Source: Urophycis tenuis
Taxonomy: Eukaryota > Chordata > Actinopteri > Gadiformes > Phycidae
Direction: 5' to 3'
NCBI GenBank assembly: GCA_036785325.1
Contig: JAXIVH010000007.1
Span: 11,109,219-11,173,218 of the forward strand
Length of the DNA stretch: 64,000 bases
In this document: piece by piece, positions 63,431 through 64,000 of the stretch
How the letters are laid out: each line of letters opens with the position of its first letter
Position numbering within the stretch: position 1 is the stretch's first letter
Notes under the pieces: model-generated
What the model was told of the DNA's origin: nothing
What the model saw: only the letters and a program-made list of their open reading frames with translations
Database searches by the model: none
Made by a program: the position numbers and the translations under genes

Positions 63431-64000
63431 CAGGTGACCCCATGTTTGGTGATCTCCCAGACCAGTCAGCTGCTAAAGGAAAGGCAAAATCTCCTGTTGA
63501 AACAAGGCCCTCCAAGCCCTTTAGCAGTAGCTTTGTGACTAGTGTAGCCCCTGTCACCGGAGCAAAGCCTGACCCATCATGTCCCTTTTGTAGCTCCAAA
63601 CATTCACTAGACTCATGCCAAAAGTTTGGAAAAAAGGCCCATAGAGACAAGTTAAGTTTTATGAAAACCAAGGGCATCTGCTATGGATGTCTTAACCCAG
63701 GTCACATTAGTAAAGATTGCAATAGGCGTCTTACCTGTAATGTGTGCAAACGAACCCATCCCAGCATCCTCCACATTGCAACCAAGGAAACGGACAGGCC
63801 ATCTGTTGTTAGTGTAGCAGAGTCTTGTGCTCATATAGGGGCCGGAGACCATGAGATCGTTCTCTCCATAGTTCCAGTGAATGTCAAGGCAGCAAAGGGC
63901 AGCCATGTCATACAAACATACGCTCTGTTGGATCCTGGGTCTTCTGCCACCTTCTGCTCAGAGGAGCTCAGGACACGGCTCAATCTAAAAGGAAAGAGAA
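63431..64000 (+). pseudogene. BEL/Pao Gag-Pol continuation: zinc knuckles and protease start
   Basis: In the shifted frame: GDPMFGDLPDQSAAKGK, CPFCSSKHSLDSC, CYGCLNPGHISKDC and CNVCKRTHPSILH (three Cys/His knuckle motifs). Then VPVNVKAAKGS and YALLDPGSSATFCSEEL. The protease position reads D-P-G rather than D-S/T-G. It is cut by the window end. Confidence 0.75.

Larger units (their letters stand above)
60726..64000 (+). mobile_element. BEL/Pao retrotransposon, 5' part
   Basis: A leader with AATAAA-type signals (60816-60823) precedes Gag (61418-63430), zinc knuckles and the start of an aspartic protease. The window ends inside it. The LTR edge and primer site were not resolved in 60740-61140. 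Confidence 0.75.

Overview
The window looks like a piece of a teleost fish genome. The evidence is germline T-cell-receptor-type V segments (split leader exon, V exon, recombination signal with a 22-23 nt spacer) embedded in a dense layer of fish-type mobile elements: Gypsy, BEL/Pao, several LINE clades, hAT and Harbinger remnants and MITEs. No J, D or constant exon is visible, so this is an interior part of a TRA/TRD-type V array. All V units are on the + strand.

Immune layer. Seven V units or remnants and one 3' scrap can be traced. V1 (8103-8541), V4 (40193-40653) and V7 (51868-52389) look usable. V5 (41748-42039) has a stop only in the bases that joining normally trims, and no leader was found for it. 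V2 (9193-9235) is a leader whose V exon is gone. V3 (12507-12806) has no leader and a stop at the second Tyr of Tyr-Tyr-Cys. V6 (49835-50151) is truncated, with a stop. The scrap (12130-12194) carries a damaged signal. Shared flanks (8700-8850 with 52690-52861; 8860-9260 with 39875-40280; 9270-9350 with 42075-42140; 12507-13060 with 52089-52640; 7930-8125 with 12380-12500 and 51270-51465) show that the array grew by unit duplication. A decamer AGTGATRTCA, like the TCR V promoter decamer, is kept in three copies.

Mobile layer, left to right. 1-5595: young Gypsy with intact gag and pol but no integrase. 9370-12090: two antisense LINEs, one hit by a 165-bp LTR-like insert. 13981-16362: element with about 240-bp inverted ends carrying a decayed gene that looks like a FEN1/PIN-fold nuclease plus a Cys-rich tail. 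17427-22393: antisense chromodomain Gypsy. 22394-24069: LINE and hAT debris. 24070-26400: antisense Gypsy remnant with integrase upstream of RT (Gmr1-like order). 26880-35270: antisense LINEs cut by a MITE and a solo LTR. 35464-39731: solo LTRs, Harbinger and hAT pieces, a second MITE copy and a short hAT. 42221-49827: two head-to-tail copies of a LINE with a restriction-like endonuclease, the first with an intact 1161-aa ORF. 50230-51190: LINE. 52885-53568: palindromic element. 55614-57731: complete non-autonomous Gypsy with target duplication. 58284-60667: antisense Gypsy RNase H and integrase. 60726-64000: BEL/Pao element leaving the window in its protease.

The elements do not work with the V genes. 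They act on them by inserting between units and by separating leaders, V exons and promoters. The strongest candidates for something under-described are the nuclease-bearing inverted-repeat element (13981-16362) and the head-to-tail endonuclease-LINE dimer (42221-49827).
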